DNA of 64,000 nt. Source: Streptomyces flaveolus. Its GTDB lineage: Bacteria; Actinomycetota; Actinomycetes; Streptomycetales; Streptomycetaceae. Location of the stretch: positions 62,001 through 126,000 of the forward strand of contig NZ_BMRV01000010.1 in assembly GCF_014648815.1 (NCBI RefSeq), read 5' to 3'. The translations under genes and the position numbers were made by a program. Positions 26,824-34,513 of the stretch are shown piece by piece. The notes below the pieces were generated by a model. That model saw only the letters and a list, made by a program, of their open reading frames with translations. It was not told the DNA's origin and searched no databases. Numbering within the stretch: the stretch's first letter is position 1; every line of letters begins with the position of its first letter.

Positions 26824-27005
26824 GGTCGGGCGGACCGCACGCGCCCCGTGAGCGAGGGCGGCACCGACCGCCGGCACGGCCCTCCAGGGGGCGAGGCCCG
26901 GCCTGGGCGCGGGCGGTACGCGGCGGGGGCCGACCGGCAGACCGGTCGTCGGACGGGCCGCACGCGCCCCGTCGGAGAGGACGGCACCGAGCGCCGGGGC
27001 CGGCC
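26824..27005. repeat. pair of imperfect direct repeats in the intergenic region
   Basis: About 60 bases from 26824 and from 26944 are related: both contain CCGCACGCGCCCCGT followed shortly by GGCACCGA, 120 bases apart and roughly 80-85% alike. They fill the gap between the convergent LAL and hydrolase genes. No gene is supported in 26767-27008. Confidence 0.55.
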
Positions 27006-27008
27006 CGT

Positions 27009-27845
27009 CTAGGCGCGGGCGGCGTCCGAGTGGAGGAAGGCGAGGGTCAGCTCCGCCACCCGGTCGGGGAACTGGTCGTGCGGGTAGTGCCCGGCGCCCT
27101 CGATCATCTCGAGGCGGCCGAGGCCGGCCGGCAGGGCGTCGACGATCGCGGAACCCTCGGCGTGCGGGTCGGCCCAGTCGGGGTCGAGGGTGCCCATGAC
27201 GATCAGGATCGGGCACCGGACGTCCGCGAGCCGTGCACCGGCGTCGACCGGGGCGCTGCGGCCCATGTTCTGCATGGCCTTCATCCGGCCGGGCTCGCGC
27301 AGCAGGGCGTCGATGCGCCCGAGCCGCTCGGCCCAGTCGGCCGGCTTGACGCCGGGGTAGGCCACGTCGAGGTACGAGCGCCAGATCGGCAGGCTGCCGA
27401 ACGCGCCCGCGCCGAGCAGCCGCAGCACGCCCCGCCTGAAGCGCCTCACCCGAAGGTCGCCGAGGCGGAGCGACTGCTTGCGGGTGAACGGCGCCAGCTC
27501 GACGACCGCGGTGACCAGCGAGGGCTCGTGTGCGGCGGCGATGGTGGCGGCGCCGCCGGAGACCGAGTGGCCGACGATGACCGCGGGGCCGCCCAGGTGC
27601 CGGACCACGGCCAGCAGATCGCCGGCGATGTCGGTGCGGCTCCAGGCCGGCCAGTCGACGCTGGACTCGCCGCAGCCGCGCAGATCGACGGCGGCGACCC
27701 GATGGCCCGCCGCCACCAGCGCGGGGATCACCGCACGGTAGGCGGCGCGGCTGTCGCCCATGCCGTGGGCGAGGACGATCAGGGGGCCGGTCCCGGCCAC
27801 GTCGTAAGCGATCGTGCCGCCGTCCACGGCAAGGTACTCGGTCAT
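27009..27845 (-). CDS. alpha/beta hydrolase
   Basis: A 278-residue alpha/beta-hydrolase-fold protein. The oxyanion-hole motif LAHGMGDSR is at 25-33, the nucleophile elbow GHSVSG at 92-97 (S94) and the catalytic histidine in EGAGHYPHDQFPD near residue 255; DLRGCGESS is also typical. It resembles haloperoxidase/epoxide-hydrolase-like and ester hydrolases; the substrate cannot be assigned. There is no signal peptide. Its promoter carries two TetR-style palindromes with no regulator next to it, so it is probably induced through a repressor encoded elsewhere. Confidence 0.85.
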   Translation of the reverse strand: MTEYLAVDGGTIAYDVAGTGPLIVLAHGMGDSRAAYRAVIPALVAAGHRVAAVDLRGCGESSVDWPAWSRTDIAGDLLAVVRHLGGPAVIVGHSVSGGAATIAAAHEPSLVTAVVELAPFTRKQSLRLGDLRVRRFRRGVLRLLGAGAFGSLPIWRSYLDVAYPGVKPADWAERLGRIDALLREPGRMKAMQNMGRSAPVDAGARLADVRCPILIVMGTLDPDWADPHAEGSAIVDALPAGLGRLEMIEGAGHYPHDQFPDRVAELTLAFLHSDAARA

Positions 27846-27866
27846 GACATCCCCCGGCTCCGATGG

Positions 27867-27901
27867 GCTAACGCTGTTAGCTAGAAGCTAATGCCGTTAG
27901 C
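27867..27901 (-). promoter_or_regulatory. tandem TetR-type operators before the hydrolase gene
   Basis: GCTAAC-GCT-GTTAGC (27867-27881, perfect) and GCTAAT-GCC-GTTAGC (27887-27901, one mismatch) start 20 bp apart just upstream of the hydrolase ATG at 27845. The symmetry is direct. The factor is unknown, and the window contains no adjacent TetR gene. Confidence 0.65.
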
Positions 27902-28033
27902 CACACCTGTCAAGGGAACCGCGCGGCCCGCCGCCGCGTCCGAGAGGCGGCCGGGTCCGGACATCCGGCAGCGGGGTTTGCCGGGGGGCGACCGAGGGTT
28001 ATCCCTGCCCGACTCCCTTAGGGGCTTCCCTCA

Positions 28034-28114
28034 TTGGGCCGCCGACGCCCCCGGTTCTAGCGTGAGGGCGTGCCGCTCGCCCGGGCATACGGGGGTCTGT
28101 CCCGAGACCCCCGT
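28034..28114 (+). promoter_or_regulatory. protease promoter and leader hairpin
   Basis: TTGGGC (28034-28039) and TAGCGT (28058-28063), 18 bases apart, are promoter-like. Downstream, ACGGGGGTCT (28089-28098) pairs perfectly with 28105-28114 around a 6-base loop. This would place a 10-bp hairpin in the mRNA leader, 50 bases before the protease ATG. The promoter call is weak; the hairpin is certain as sequence. The rest of 27902-28163 shows nothing else clear. Confidence 0.45.
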
Positions 28115-28163
28115 GCTCCCCCCACGCCCGTGCGACCCCCCACCGGCAATCCCGAGGAGACTC

Positions 28164-28952
28164 ATGTCCGGGCTCACCCGCGCCAGACCGGTCACCGCCG
28201 CCCTGGCCACCGCTGCCGCCGCCGCGGCCGCACTGCTGGCCGCCCCCACCGCGGACGCCGCACCCCAGCCGATCGTCGGCGGTACGACCACCACGGCCGG
28301 CGCCTACCCGTTCGTCATGCAGATCACCGACGCCTCGCAGAACCAGTTCTGCGGCGGCACCCTCGTCTCCCCCACCAAGGTGGTCACGGCCGCCCACTGC
28401 ATGGCCGGCGAGACCACGCGCAGCGTGCGCGTCGTCGGCGGGCGCACCTACCTCAACGGCACCAACGGCACGGTCAGCAGGGTCAGCCGGATCTGGGTGC
28501 ACCCGGGCTACACCGACGCCTCCAACGGCGACGACGTGGCCGTGCTGACCCTCTCGACGTCGATGCCGTACACACCCGTCAAGTACGTCTCCTCGTCGGA
28601 CACCTCCGTCTACGCGGCCGGCTCCGAGGCCCGCGTACTCGGCTGGGGCACGACCCGGGAGAACGGCAGTTCCTCCAACCAGCTGCGGACCGCGACCGTG
28701 CCGGTCGTGTCCGACACCGGTTGCCGTACCTCCTACGGCTCCGACTTCGTCGCGAGCGACATGGTGTGCGCCGGATACACCTCCGGTGGCGTGGACACCT
28801 GCCAGGGCGACAGCGGCGGGCCCCTTCTCATAGGGGGCGTCCTGGCAGGGATCACTTCCTGGGGCGAGGGCTGCGCCCGAGCCGGTTACCCGGGGGTCTA
28901 CTCCCGGCTGACCACCTTCTCGGACCTGGTGACCGCGCAGGTCACCTCGTAG
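28164..28952 (+). CDS. secreted trypsin-like serine protease
   Basis: A 262-residue S1A (chymotrypsin-family) protease. The signal peptide covers residues 1 to about 32 (hydrophobic AALATAAAAAAALLAAP, cleavage near ADA). A short AAPQP propeptide is followed by mature IVGG at 37. The triad is H78 (TAAHC), D124 (GDDVAVL) and S217 (GDSGGP). D211, six residues before the Ser, sits in the S1 pocket and predicts cleavage after Arg/Lys. Cys pairs at 63/79, 187/202 and 213/233-type positions match bacterial trypsins such as S. griseus trypsin. GAGGAGA precedes ATG 28164. It is monocistronic with a terminator downstream. Confidence 0.94.
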   Translation: MSGLTRARPVTAALATAAAAAAALLAAPTADAAPQPIVGGTTTTAGAYPFVMQITDASQNQFCGGTLVSPTKVVTAAHCMAGETTRSVRVVGGRTYLNGTNGTVSRVSRIWVHPGYTDASNGDDVAVLTLSTSMPYTPVKYVSSSDTSVYAAGSEARVLGWGTTRENGSSSNQLRTATVPVVSDTGCRTSYGSDFVASDMVCAGYTSGGVDTCQGDSGGPLLIGGVLAGITSWGEGCARAGYPGVYSRLTTFSDLVTAQVTS

Positions 28953-28997
28953 CCCCGCCCCAGCAGGACTCCTGAGTACCCCTCAGGTGCAAGACCG

Positions 28998-29038
28998 GGG
29001 GGCGTTGCGAGCCACCACGAGCGGCCCGCAGCGCCCCC
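28998..29038. terminator. bidirectional terminator after the protease
   Basis: GGGGGCGTTGCG (28998-29009) pairs with 29027-29038 with one G-T pair around a 17-base loop, between the convergent protease and winged-helix genes. Confidence 0.7.
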
Positions 29039-29076
29039 TCTCCATGCCCATCGCCCCACCGGAGGGGCGGCGCCGG

Positions 29077-30183
29077 TCAGCCGCGCACGGTCCCGAACCG
29101 GATGTCGTACGGCTCCCCCGGGTGCAGCGTCGCCAGCATCCCCTCGCCCTCGGCCACGACCGCGGCCCGCTGCGCCCCGGTGAGCCGGTCGAACGGCTCG
29201 ACGACGAGAGCGCCGTCCTCGAGCTTCCACAGTCCGGCCACGAAGCCGTCGACGAGAAGGACGCGGTACGCCAGGTTCCCCCGCCAGGTGCGGCCCTTGT
29301 GCGCCGGCGGGACCACACGGGTGCGGTCGGCGTGGGAGAGGAGCAGGTTGTCGAACTCGGGGAGGAAGCGCGGCGGGGCCGGGGTGTCGGCGTCGGGGCG
29401 CGGCGCGTCGGGCAGGTCGAACAGCTCGGTGCCGTCCGGTCCCCGGAAGGTGACGAGCCGGGGGCGGAGCCGTTCGAAGGCGTCGCGCAGCCGGGTCAGA
29501 CCGGCCCAGACCTGCATGTCCTTCACGGACGCCGGGCCGAAGGCGGCCAGATAGCGCAGCACGGTGTCGTCCGGCGCCGGCACCGGTTGCGCGGGGCGTC
29601 CGAGCCAGTGCTCGGCGGTGGTGAGCGTGACCTGGCCGCTGCGGCCCCACAGTCCGCGCGGGGTCACCTGGACGAGCGGGAGGCGGCAGCGCGCGGCGAC
29701 GGAGAGGGCCTGCGGGTCGGCGTCGGGCCACTCGGCGAGCAGCGCCTCACGCAACTGCTTCATGGTGCGCGGCTCGGCCTCCACCAGCTCGCGGGCGACG
29801 ACGGCGAGCCGGTCCAGGTCCACCCCCACCAGCCCCTTGCGGAAGGTCCCCAGCTCCCGGTCCCGGGCGGCCTGCACCAGCGGGCGCAGGGTGAGGCAGT
29901 CGTCGGCGGTGTGGGTGTGGATGGTCGAGCGCAGGGTGACGATGCGGGCGACCCGGCGTTCGGCCATCGGCGCGGACAGGTCCTCGGGGCCGAAGCCGTC
30001 GAGCCGGGCGGCGAGCGCGTAGTACGGGGGCTTCACGTTCTGGGCCTGGAGTCCGACGAGGTGCGCGACCGCGTCCTCGGCCGACATCGGCGCGCGGTGC
30101 AGCAGCAACTGCCGGGCGAGCGTCGCGCGGTTGAGCGCGCGGATGCCGAGCACGGGGGCCGTCGAGGGTGCCTTGGACGTCAT
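29077..30183 (-). CDS. winged-helix DNA-binding (HTH_42/YcaQ-like) protein
   Basis: A 368-residue protein of the actinobacterial winged-helix HTH_42 (DUF1006) family. The start LGIRALNRATLARQLLLHRA leads into MSAEDAVAHLVGLQAQNVKP, the family signature. The central repeats LTTAEHWLGRP and KDMQVWAGLTRLRDAFERLR are winged-helix units, and LPEFDNLLLSHADRTRVVPP is a conserved C-terminal motif. Related YcaQ/AlkX proteins are DNA glycosylases acting on crosslinked or bulky alkylated bases, and a DNA-repair role is possible here, though the QxD/QxQ active-site type was not checked. It ends convergent with the protease. Confidence 0.82.
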   Translation of the reverse strand: MTSKAPSTAPVLGIRALNRATLARQLLLHRAPMSAEDAVAHLVGLQAQNVKPPYYALAARLDGFGPEDLSAPMAERRVARIVTLRSTIHTHTADDCLTLRPLVQAARDRELGTFRKGLVGVDLDRLAVVARELVEAEPRTMKQLREALLAEWPDADPQALSVAARCRLPLVQVTPRGLWGRSGQVTLTTAEHWLGRPAQPVPAPDDTVLRYLAAFGPASVKDMQVWAGLTRLRDAFERLRPRLVTFRGPDGTELFDLPDAPRPDADTPAPPRFLPEFDNLLLSHADRTRVVPPAHKGRTWRGNLAYRVLLVDGFVAGLWKLEDGALVVEPFDRLTGAQRAAVVAEGEGMLATLHPGEPYDIRFGTVRG

Positions 30184-30225
30184 GCCGTGAACGGTAGCGC
30201 CGCTTGCGGTCAGCCTCCGTCCGCG

Positions 30226-30420
30226 ATGAGCTCGCGCACCCTGCCCGCTCCCAGGGGGATCGAGGGCCGCACGCTCGTCACCGGCCGCCCCGCCACGGAC
30301 CGGGACCTGTGGCCGCCCGTCGCGCGGTCCGCCGGGCAGCGGGTCCGCCGGGTGCTCGAAGAGCTGGACTGCCCGTCGTACGAGAGGATCGTGCAGAAGG
30401 TCGGGATCGTCCACACCTGA
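30226..30420 (+). CDS. possible small protein or gene remnant
   Basis: A 64-codon frame, starting MSSRTLPAPRGIEG and ending with VRRVLEELDCPSYERIVQKV, precedes MgtC. The C-terminal third looks like real helix. No ribosome-binding site is visible, the opposite strand is also open, and the frame stays open far upstream through the winged-helix gene, so coding is doubtful. It may be the remnant of a longer gene. Confidence 0.3.
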   Translation: MSSRTLPAPRGIEGRTLVTGRPATDRDLWPPVARSAGQRVRRVLEELDCPSYERIVQKVGIVHT

Positions 30421-30495
30421 CGGAGGTGATGACCGCACGACCGTCACGGTCACCGGCACGGTGGGAGAACGACGTGATCGCGAGGGAGGCCGCGG

Positions 30496-31224
30496 ATGCG
30501 CGAGCTGGCGGTGTCGCTGTGGGACGCGGGCAACGGGCAGGGACTGCGTCAGCTGGCCGAGCTGGGGCTCGCCCTGGTGCTGTCCAGCCTGATCGGCTGG
30601 GAGCGCGAGGCCCAGCAGAAGAGCGCCGGGCTGCGCACCCACACCCTGGTCGGCGTGGCCAGCGCGCTGATGATGGAGGTCTCCCAGCACGGTTTCACCG
30701 GCGTGCTGGGCATGGACGGCGTCTCCCTCGACCCGTCCCGGGTGGCGTCCCAGATCGTCTCCGGGATCGGCTTCATCGGCGGCGGTCTGATCTTCGTACG
30801 ACGGGACGCGGTGCGGGGACTGACGACCGCGGCGACCATCTGGCTGACCTGCGCGGTCGGCATGGCCTGTGGCGGAGGGCTGCCGATCCTGGCCCTGGCG
30901 ACCACCGCGCTGCACTTCGTGGTGGTGCGCGGCTATCCGGCCCTGGCCTCCCGCATCGCGAAGGAGACGGCCACCACGGTGGAGATCCGGCTGACCTATC
31001 TCACCGGCCGGGCGCTGCTGCCGCAGCTGATGGAGACGTGCACGCGGCGCGGGTTCCGCATCCTGCGGGTGACCGCCGACCGGCTGCCGGGCCGTACGGA
31101 TCCGGCGGCCCGGGTCCTGCTGCGGCTGGAGGGCACCGGGGACGCGGTGCGGCTGACCTCCGACCTGTTCCACGCCGAGGGCGTGCTCGACGCCGACATG
31201 AACGCCACCGCCGAGGAGGAGTAG
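30496..31224 (+). CDS. MgtC/SapB family membrane protein
   Basis: A 242-residue protein. The N-terminal 140 residues have 4-5 membrane segments with the MgtC signatures LIGWEREAQQKSAGLRTHTL and VSGIGFIGGGLIF. A soluble C-terminal ACT-like domain follows (about 160-230). The family is linked to growth at low Mg2+ and to inhibition of the F-type ATPase or altered membrane potential; in Streptomyces its task is not established. ATG 30496 has GGGAGG about 8 bases upstream. No magnesium-sensing leader could be recognised in the 75-base upstream gap. Confidence 0.88.
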   Translation: MRELAVSLWDAGNGQGLRQLAELGLALVLSSLIGWEREAQQKSAGLRTHTLVGVASALMMEVSQHGFTGVLGMDGVSLDPSRVASQIVSGIGFIGGGLIFVRRDAVRGLTTAATIWLTCAVGMACGGGLPILALATTALHFVVVRGYPALASRIAKETATTVEIRLTYLTGRALLPQLMETCTRRGFRILRVTADRLPGRTDPAARVLLRLEGTGDAVRLTSDLFHAEGVLDADMNATAEEE

Positions 31225-31278
31225 CCGAACGGGGGACACGGCGGTTTCCCTCCGGCCGGGCGGGCACCCGGGGCCACT

Positions 31279-32226
31279 GTGCAGGGACTACAGGGATCCG
31301 ACGAACGCGACGGCCGGGCCGGACGGGCCCGGGTGCTGGTGACCGGGTGGTTCAGCTTCCTGGACGGGGAGGCGACCGCCGGGGACGTGCTGGCGCTGCG
31401 CCGGGTCGAGGAGGAACTGCGGGGCGCGGGACTCGCCCACGACGTCGTGTGGAGCCCCGGGTTCCGGGCGGACGCGCTGCACTTCGCGGACGTGGACCCG
31501 GCGGACTGGTCGCATCTGGTGTTCGTGTGCGGGCCTGCGCACGGGCCCCAGGTCGAGGAGTTGCACCGGCGGTTCGCGCACTGCGTGCGGATCGCGGTCG
31601 GCGTCTCCGTCGTGGATCCAGGCTCCCCGGCCGTCACCGGCTTCGACCGCGTCCTCGCCCGGGACGCCGCCGGCACCGAGCCGACCCTGGACCTCGCGGC
31701 CCGCGCCCCCGCGCTGCCCGCCCGTCCCGTCGTCGGGGTGGTGCTCACGCACGGGCAGCACGAGTACGGGGCCCAGCGGCGGCACGACCAGGTCGCCGCC
31801 GAGGTGACGCACTGGCTGGCCGGCCGGGACTGTGCGCGCCTGGAGCTGGAGACCCGGCTGGACGCGCACGACTGGCGGCTGTGCGGCACGCCGGCCCAGC
31901 TGGAGGCCGTGCTGTCCCGGCTGGACCTCGTCGTCACCGACCGGCTGCACGGGCTGGTGCTGGCGCTGCGGGCCGGGACGCCCGCGCTGGCCGTGGACCC
32001 GGTCGAGGGCGGCGCGAAGGTGACGGCGCAGGCCCGCGCCTGCGGCTGGCCCGCGCTGGTGGCCGCCGAGCACCTGGATACCGGCGTGCTGGACCGCTGG
32101 TGGCGGTGGTGTCTGACCGACGGGCGGGAGGCCGCGCGGCGGATCGGCGCCGGGTTCCGGGCGGACGCGCGAACGGACGGCGCCGACGGTCTCGTGGCGG
32201 CGCTGGGTCTGCGGCCGGCCGGTTGA
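31279..32226 (+). CDS. polysaccharide pyruvyl transferase-like protein
   Basis: A 315-residue protein related to the polysaccharide pyruvyl transferase (CsaB/WcaK) superfamily. VLVTGWFSFLDGEATAGDVL at the N-terminus stands in the place of the family GxxNxGD loop. SRLDLVVTDRLHGLVLALRAG near residues 213-233 is the conserved (S/T)xRxHG motif, and GTPALAVDP follows. Canonical enzymes move pyruvate from PEP onto a surface glycan. The changed N-terminal loop makes the reaction uncertain. GTG 31279 lacks a strong ribosome site. It is in the same direction as DUF3040 and MgtC. Confidence 0.7.
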   Translation: MQGLQGSDERDGRAGRARVLVTGWFSFLDGEATAGDVLALRRVEEELRGAGLAHDVVWSPGFRADALHFADVDPADWSHLVFVCGPAHGPQVEELHRRFAHCVRIAVGVSVVDPGSPAVTGFDRVLARDAAGTEPTLDLAARAPALPARPVVGVVLTHGQHEYGAQRRHDQVAAEVTHWLAGRDCARLELETRLDAHDWRLCGTPAQLEAVLSRLDLVVTDRLHGLVLALRAGTPALAVDPVEGGAKVTAQARACGWPALVAAEHLDTGVLDRWWRWCLTDGREAARRIGAGFRADARTDGADGLVAALGLRPAG

Positions 32227-32282
32227 CTCGGCGTGCGGACGGGCACCCGGTGGTGGTCGGTCCGTGCCCTGGAGGAGACACC

Positions 32283-32591
32283 ATGACCATCGACCGCCTC
32301 CCCGATCACGAACAGCGCATACTCGACGAGGTGGAACGGGCGCTGCGCCGCGACCGCCGGCTCGACCGCCGCCTGCGCACCCTGCGGCTGCGCCGCGGTC
32401 CCGATCTCACGCGTCTGGCGTCCTACCGTCCGCGCACCCTGACGGTCGCTCTGCTGCTCGCGCTCTCCGTCACCCTGATGGTGACCGGCATCGTCACCTC
32501 CGAACCCGCCGTGATCTGGGCGTTCGCCGTCGTCTGGCCACTCACGCTGTTCGCGGCGTTCCGCTCGCTGTGCCGGTGGTCGCGGGGCTGA
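32283..32591 (+). CDS. DUF3040 membrane protein
   Basis: A 102-residue protein: a basic, charged cytosolic N-terminus (LPDHEQRILDEVERALRRDR) followed by two hydrophobic segments at about 56-74 and 76-94. This is the standard actinobacterial DUF3040 layout. TGGAGGAG sits 7 bases before the ATG. Function unknown. A 16-bp bidirectional terminator follows. Confidence 0.82.
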   Translation: MTIDRLPDHEQRILDEVERALRRDRRLDRRLRTLRLRRGPDLTRLASYRPRTLTVALLLALSVTLMVTGIVTSEPAVIWAFAVVWPLTLFAAFRSLCRWSRG

Positions 32592-32617
32592 CGGCCCCTG
32601 CCCCGTGCGGCGCCGCA

Positions 32618-32662
32618 CACGCACCCGGCCTCCTGTCCCCTCGGCGGGAGGCCGGGTGCGTG
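32618..32662. terminator. bidirectional terminator, end of the heptose/glycosyltransferase operon
   Basis: A perfect 16-bp stem (32618-32633 with 32647-32662) and a 13-base loop lie between DUF3040 and the last gene of the minus-strand glycan operon (stop 32670). Confidence 0.88.
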
Positions 32663-32669
32663 CGGTTCC

Positions 32670-33566
32670 TCAGCCCGTGTAGCTGCGCGCCGTCGACGCG
32701 CGCTGGGCCGGCTCCAGGGCGCGCAGGCGCGCCTCCACCTCGGCGGGCAGCACCCGGCGTTCCCGCAGGACCCACGGCAGGGCGGCCGTCGCCTCGGCGA
32801 AGGCCCGCAGGGACGCGGTGTCGCGCGGGACGGTCCGGGCCAGGTGCAGGGTGCGACGCAGGGCGTAGCCGGCCGGGCGGCGCAGCCAGGTGAACCACAG
32901 GGTGTTGCGGATGCCGTGCGCCCGGCGGAGCGTCGGGTCGCGTACCTCCGAGGGCTGGTGGTGGATCGTCAGGTCGTCGTCGTACGTCAGCCACCAGCCG
33001 TCGGCGGCGAGGTCGGCGGCGAGGAGCTCCTCCTCGCCGCCGAGCCACAGCCGGGGATGGAAGCCGCCCGCGGCCCGGAAGGCGTCGGTGCGCAGGACGG
33101 TCGCGGCGGCCAGGAACGAGCCGAGCGCGGGGCCCGGGAGCCAGTCCGGGCGGGGCACGGGCGAATCGCGCAGTTCCCTGACGATCGGGTCCTCGGTGCC
33201 GTCCGGTTCCACGACGATGCGGGCGGTGACGGTGCCGACCGCGGGGTACCGGTCGAGCAGGTCGGCGGCCCCGGACAACGAGCCCGGCGCCCACCAGGAG
33301 TCGTCGTCGCAGAAGGCCACGTACGGCGTGCGGACCTGGCGGACCGCCAGGTTCCGTCCCACGGCGCCGAGGTTGCGGCCGGGCCGCAGCAGCCGTACGT
33401 CCGGGTGGTGGCGGGCGACGGCGGCGGCCGTGCCGTCGGTGGAGGCGTTGTCGGTGACGATCACCGGCGGCTTCTCCGGCAGTTCGGCGAGACGGTCCAG
33501 GGTGCGCAGGAGTTCGGGGCACCGGTTGTGGGTGATGACGACGACGGTCGTGCGGGGGTCCGTCAT
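32670..33566 (-). CDS. GT2 family glycosyltransferase
   Basis: A 298-residue GT-A glycosyltransferase. It opens TTVVVITHNRCPELLRTLDR, with DNASTDGT as the nucleotide-binding acidic turn, VAFCDDDSWWAPGSL as the DxD-type motif and WLGGEEELLAADL as the acceptor/base motif (ED-like Glu pair). A basic C-terminal region follows (LRRPAGYALRRTLHLARTVP), perhaps membrane-associating. The donor sugar is unknown. It overlaps the stop of its upstream neighbour by 4 bases and is last in an 11-gene operon. It is about 40% similar by eye to the GT2 protein at 33563-34513, so the two arose by duplication. Confidence 0.88.
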   Translation of the reverse strand: MTDPRTTVVVITHNRCPELLRTLDRLAELPEKPPVIVTDNASTDGTAAAVARHHPDVRLLRPGRNLGAVGRNLAVRQVRTPYVAFCDDDSWWAPGSLSGAADLLDRYPAVGTVTARIVVEPDGTEDPIVRELRDSPVPRPDWLPGPALGSFLAAATVLRTDAFRAAGGFHPRLWLGGEEELLAADLAADGWWLTYDDDLTIHHQPSEVRDPTLRRAHGIRNTLWFTWLRRPAGYALRRTLHLARTVPRDTASLRAFAEATAALPWVLRERRVLPAEVEARLRALEPAQRASTARSYTG

Positions 33567-34513
33567 GAGGTCGCTTCCTCCAGGAGGCGGGCGCCCCGTT
33601 CCACGTGCGGGGGCAGGGGCCTGCGGGCGCGCAGCGCGGAGGGCAGGCGGGTGAGCGTCTCCCGCAGGGCGCGGCGGGCGTGCGGGTCGCGGCGGGCGTC
33701 GGCGGCGAGGGCGCGGGTGCGGGCGAGGGCGTGCGGCAGGGGGCGGCGCAGCCAGGCGGTGAGGAGTTCGTTGCGCCGGACGACGGCCGGGCGGTCGGTG
33801 CGCGGGCCGGGGTCCGGGTGGTGGTGGGCGACCACCTCGGGGCAGTGCGTGACGCCCCAGCCGCGGGCGGCCAGGTCGTAGGCGAGGAGCGTCTCCTCGG
33901 CGCCGAAGAACAGCAGGGGGTGGTAGCCGCCGGCGTCGAGATAGGCCTCGCGGCGGGCGACGGCGGCGCAGCCGAGGAAGCCGAGCACCTGGGTGCCGGG
34001 CAGGTCGGTGGCGCGGCCGAGGGGGGAGCCGGCGAGCACGTCGTTGAGCGGGTCGGGGTCCTCGGCGGGGCCGACGAGGGTGCGGGCGGAGAGCAGGCCG
34101 AGCCGTGGGTGATCGTCGAACAGGCGGGCCGCCGTGGCGAGCGCGCCGGGCGCCCACCAGGAGTCGTCGTCGCTGAACGCCACGTACGGCGTGTCGAGCG
34201 CGCGGACGCCGTGGGTGCGGGCCAGGGCGCCGCGGTTGAAGGGCAGCGCGAGGACGCGGACCCGGGGGAAGTCGCGGGCGAGCATCGCGCGGGTGTCGTC
34301 GGTGGAGGCGTTGTCGGCGACGAGGACCTCGGGGCGCTCGGGCAGCGCGAGCAGGTGACGCAGGGTCACGGCGAGGCTCGTGGAGCGGTTGCGGGTGGCG
34401 ATGACGATGCCGACGGGGGCGTGGCTCGCGGGGTCGGTGTGCGGTCGTTCGCGGGTGGTCGTCGTGCCGTCGTCCGACGCGTGGCCGGTGCCGTGGGGGG
34501 TGCCGTGGTTCAT
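33563..34513 (-). CDS. GT2 family glycosyltransferase (paralogue of the next gene)
   Basis: A 316-residue GT-A enzyme with a 30-residue polar N-terminal extension before VGIVIATRNRSTSLAVTLRH. The motifs DNASTDDT, VAFSDDDSWWAPGAL and FFGAEETLLAYDLAARGWGV match the neighbouring GT2 protein almost position for position. The tail is Arg-rich. It overlaps both neighbours by 4 bases. It presumably adds one sugar to the glycan made by this operon; donor and linkage cannot be read. The two copies may add successive residues or act as a pair. Confidence 0.87.
   Translation of the reverse strand: MNHGTPHGTGHASDDGTTTTRERPHTDPASHAPVGIVIATRNRSTSLAVTLRHLLALPERPEVLVADNASTDDTRAMLARDFPRVRVLALPFNRGALARTHGVRALDTPYVAFSDDDSWWAPGALATAARLFDDHPRLGLLSARTLVGPAEDPDPLNDVLAGSPLGRATDLPGTQVLGFLGCAAVARREAYLDAGGYHPLLFFGAEETLLAYDLAARGWGVTHCPEVVAHHHPDPGPRTDRPAVVRRNELLTAWLRRPLPHALARTRALAADARRDPHARRALRETLTRLPSALRARRPLPPHVERGARLLEEATS

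Noticed and set aside
26763..26987. 74-codon minus-strand frame with repeated TGRVR blocks between LAL regulator and hydrolase
   Set aside because: The blocks follow from the intergenic DNA repeats; no ribosome-binding site and no family.
30421..30495. Magnesium riboswitch before MgtC
   Set aside because: The gap is only 75 bases and shows no M-box-like or other recognisable structure.
30204..32591. 795-codon plus-strand frame spanning MgtC and the pyruvyl-transferase-like gene
   Set aside because: It reads the real genes in another frame, giving Arg/Gly/Ala-rich text; only its last 103 codons (DUF3040, from 32283) are real.
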